NCBI RefSeq assembly: GCF_001905095.1
Contig: NZ_LWLS01000062.1
Span: 81,143 to 145,142 of the forward strand
Source of the DNA: Micromonospora sp. CB01531
GTDB taxonomy: Bacteria; Actinomycetota; Actinomycetes; Mycobacteriales; Micromonosporaceae
Direction: 5' to 3'
DNA length: 64,000 nt
The notes beneath the pieces were generated by a model. That model was not told the origin of the DNA. It searched no databases and saw nothing but the letters and a program-made list of their open reading frames with translations. The position numbers and the translations under genes are program-made. Below, piece by piece: positions 63,847-64,000 of the stretch (the first letter of the stretch is position 1; each line of letters starts with the position of its first letter).

Positions 63847-64000
63847 CGGGCACGCGATCGATGCCCGCCGTCGTCCGGTTGGGCGCGTGAAGTGGTGACG
63901 ATCATCGTCCTATATTCGCGTCTTGCGGCGACGGGAACCTTGGCCGACCGTGGCTATTGGCGTCCTTCTAGTACGGCAGCCGCCGTTTGAGATCTTGCTG

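Overview
The window is one continuous piece of a very GC-rich actinobacterial chromosome. GTG starts, GTGA and TGATG stop/start overlaps, an HspR/HAIR heat-shock circuit, a SARP regulator, a MerR-PP2C fusion and a mycothiol-type DinB protein all point to Actinobacteria. The gene set looks most like the Micromonosporaceae (Micromonospora or a close relative). That last step is my recognition, not a computed match. Almost every gene has long antisense open frames, which are GC-skew artefacts and are not annotated.

Layout. 1-6.5 kb: membrane proteins around a tight six-gene operon, DUF4178-DUF2617-DUF4247-DUF350-unknown-membrane aminopropyltransferase, all on the minus strand. 6.6-12.3 kb: clpB with a HAIR operator, a TetR/epoxide hydrolase divergent pair with two visible operators, and a small GntR gene divergent from a DivIVA-like/Cys-rich protein pair. 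12.3-15.8 kb: a lipoprotein and a two-gene K+/H+ antiporter unit. 15.8-25.7 kb: a 2130-residue secreted esterase with HAF and PKD-type repeats, preceded by a giant SARP regulator. Between them lie four direct repeats with an exact 11-bp period, the layout expected of SARP binding sites. 25.9-34.5 kb: dnaK-grpE-dnaJ-hspR, divergent from a pair of large membrane GTPases. 34.6-46.2 kb: the E1alpha-E1beta-E2 genes of a branched-chain 2-oxoacid (or pyruvate-type) dehydrogenase, a 45-residue conserved small protein, an 851-residue low-complexity membrane protein and a thioredoxin-NHL protein. 46.2-48.5 kb: 5-oxoprolinase pxpB-pxpC-pxpA. 48.5-52.7 kb: a HlyIII protein, SixA between two DUF6458 paralogues, and a FadE-type acyl-CoA dehydrogenase. 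52.8-63.1 kb: phosphatases, an RlpA-like protein, a phosphoribosyltransferase, a questin-oxidase-like protein, a flavin oxidoreductase, a MerR-PP2C fusion, LysR, DUF1801, VOC and GNAT proteins, and an ArsR-SRPBCC-DinB operon. 63.1-64.0 kb: lower-GC, decaying DNA with a broken GNAT gene.

How the parts work together. Three regulons can be read from DNA. HspR acts on HAIR boxes at clpB and dnaK, with the regulator in the dnaK operon. A SARP is placed to control the secreted esterase. Several local regulators (TetR, GntR, MerR-PP2C, ArsR) have palindromes at their own promoters. The strongest candidates for new biology are the SARP/secreted-esterase unit and the DUF4178/DUF350/aminopropyltransferase operon. 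I saw no tRNA, rRNA, CRISPR array, intact insertion sequence or integrase.
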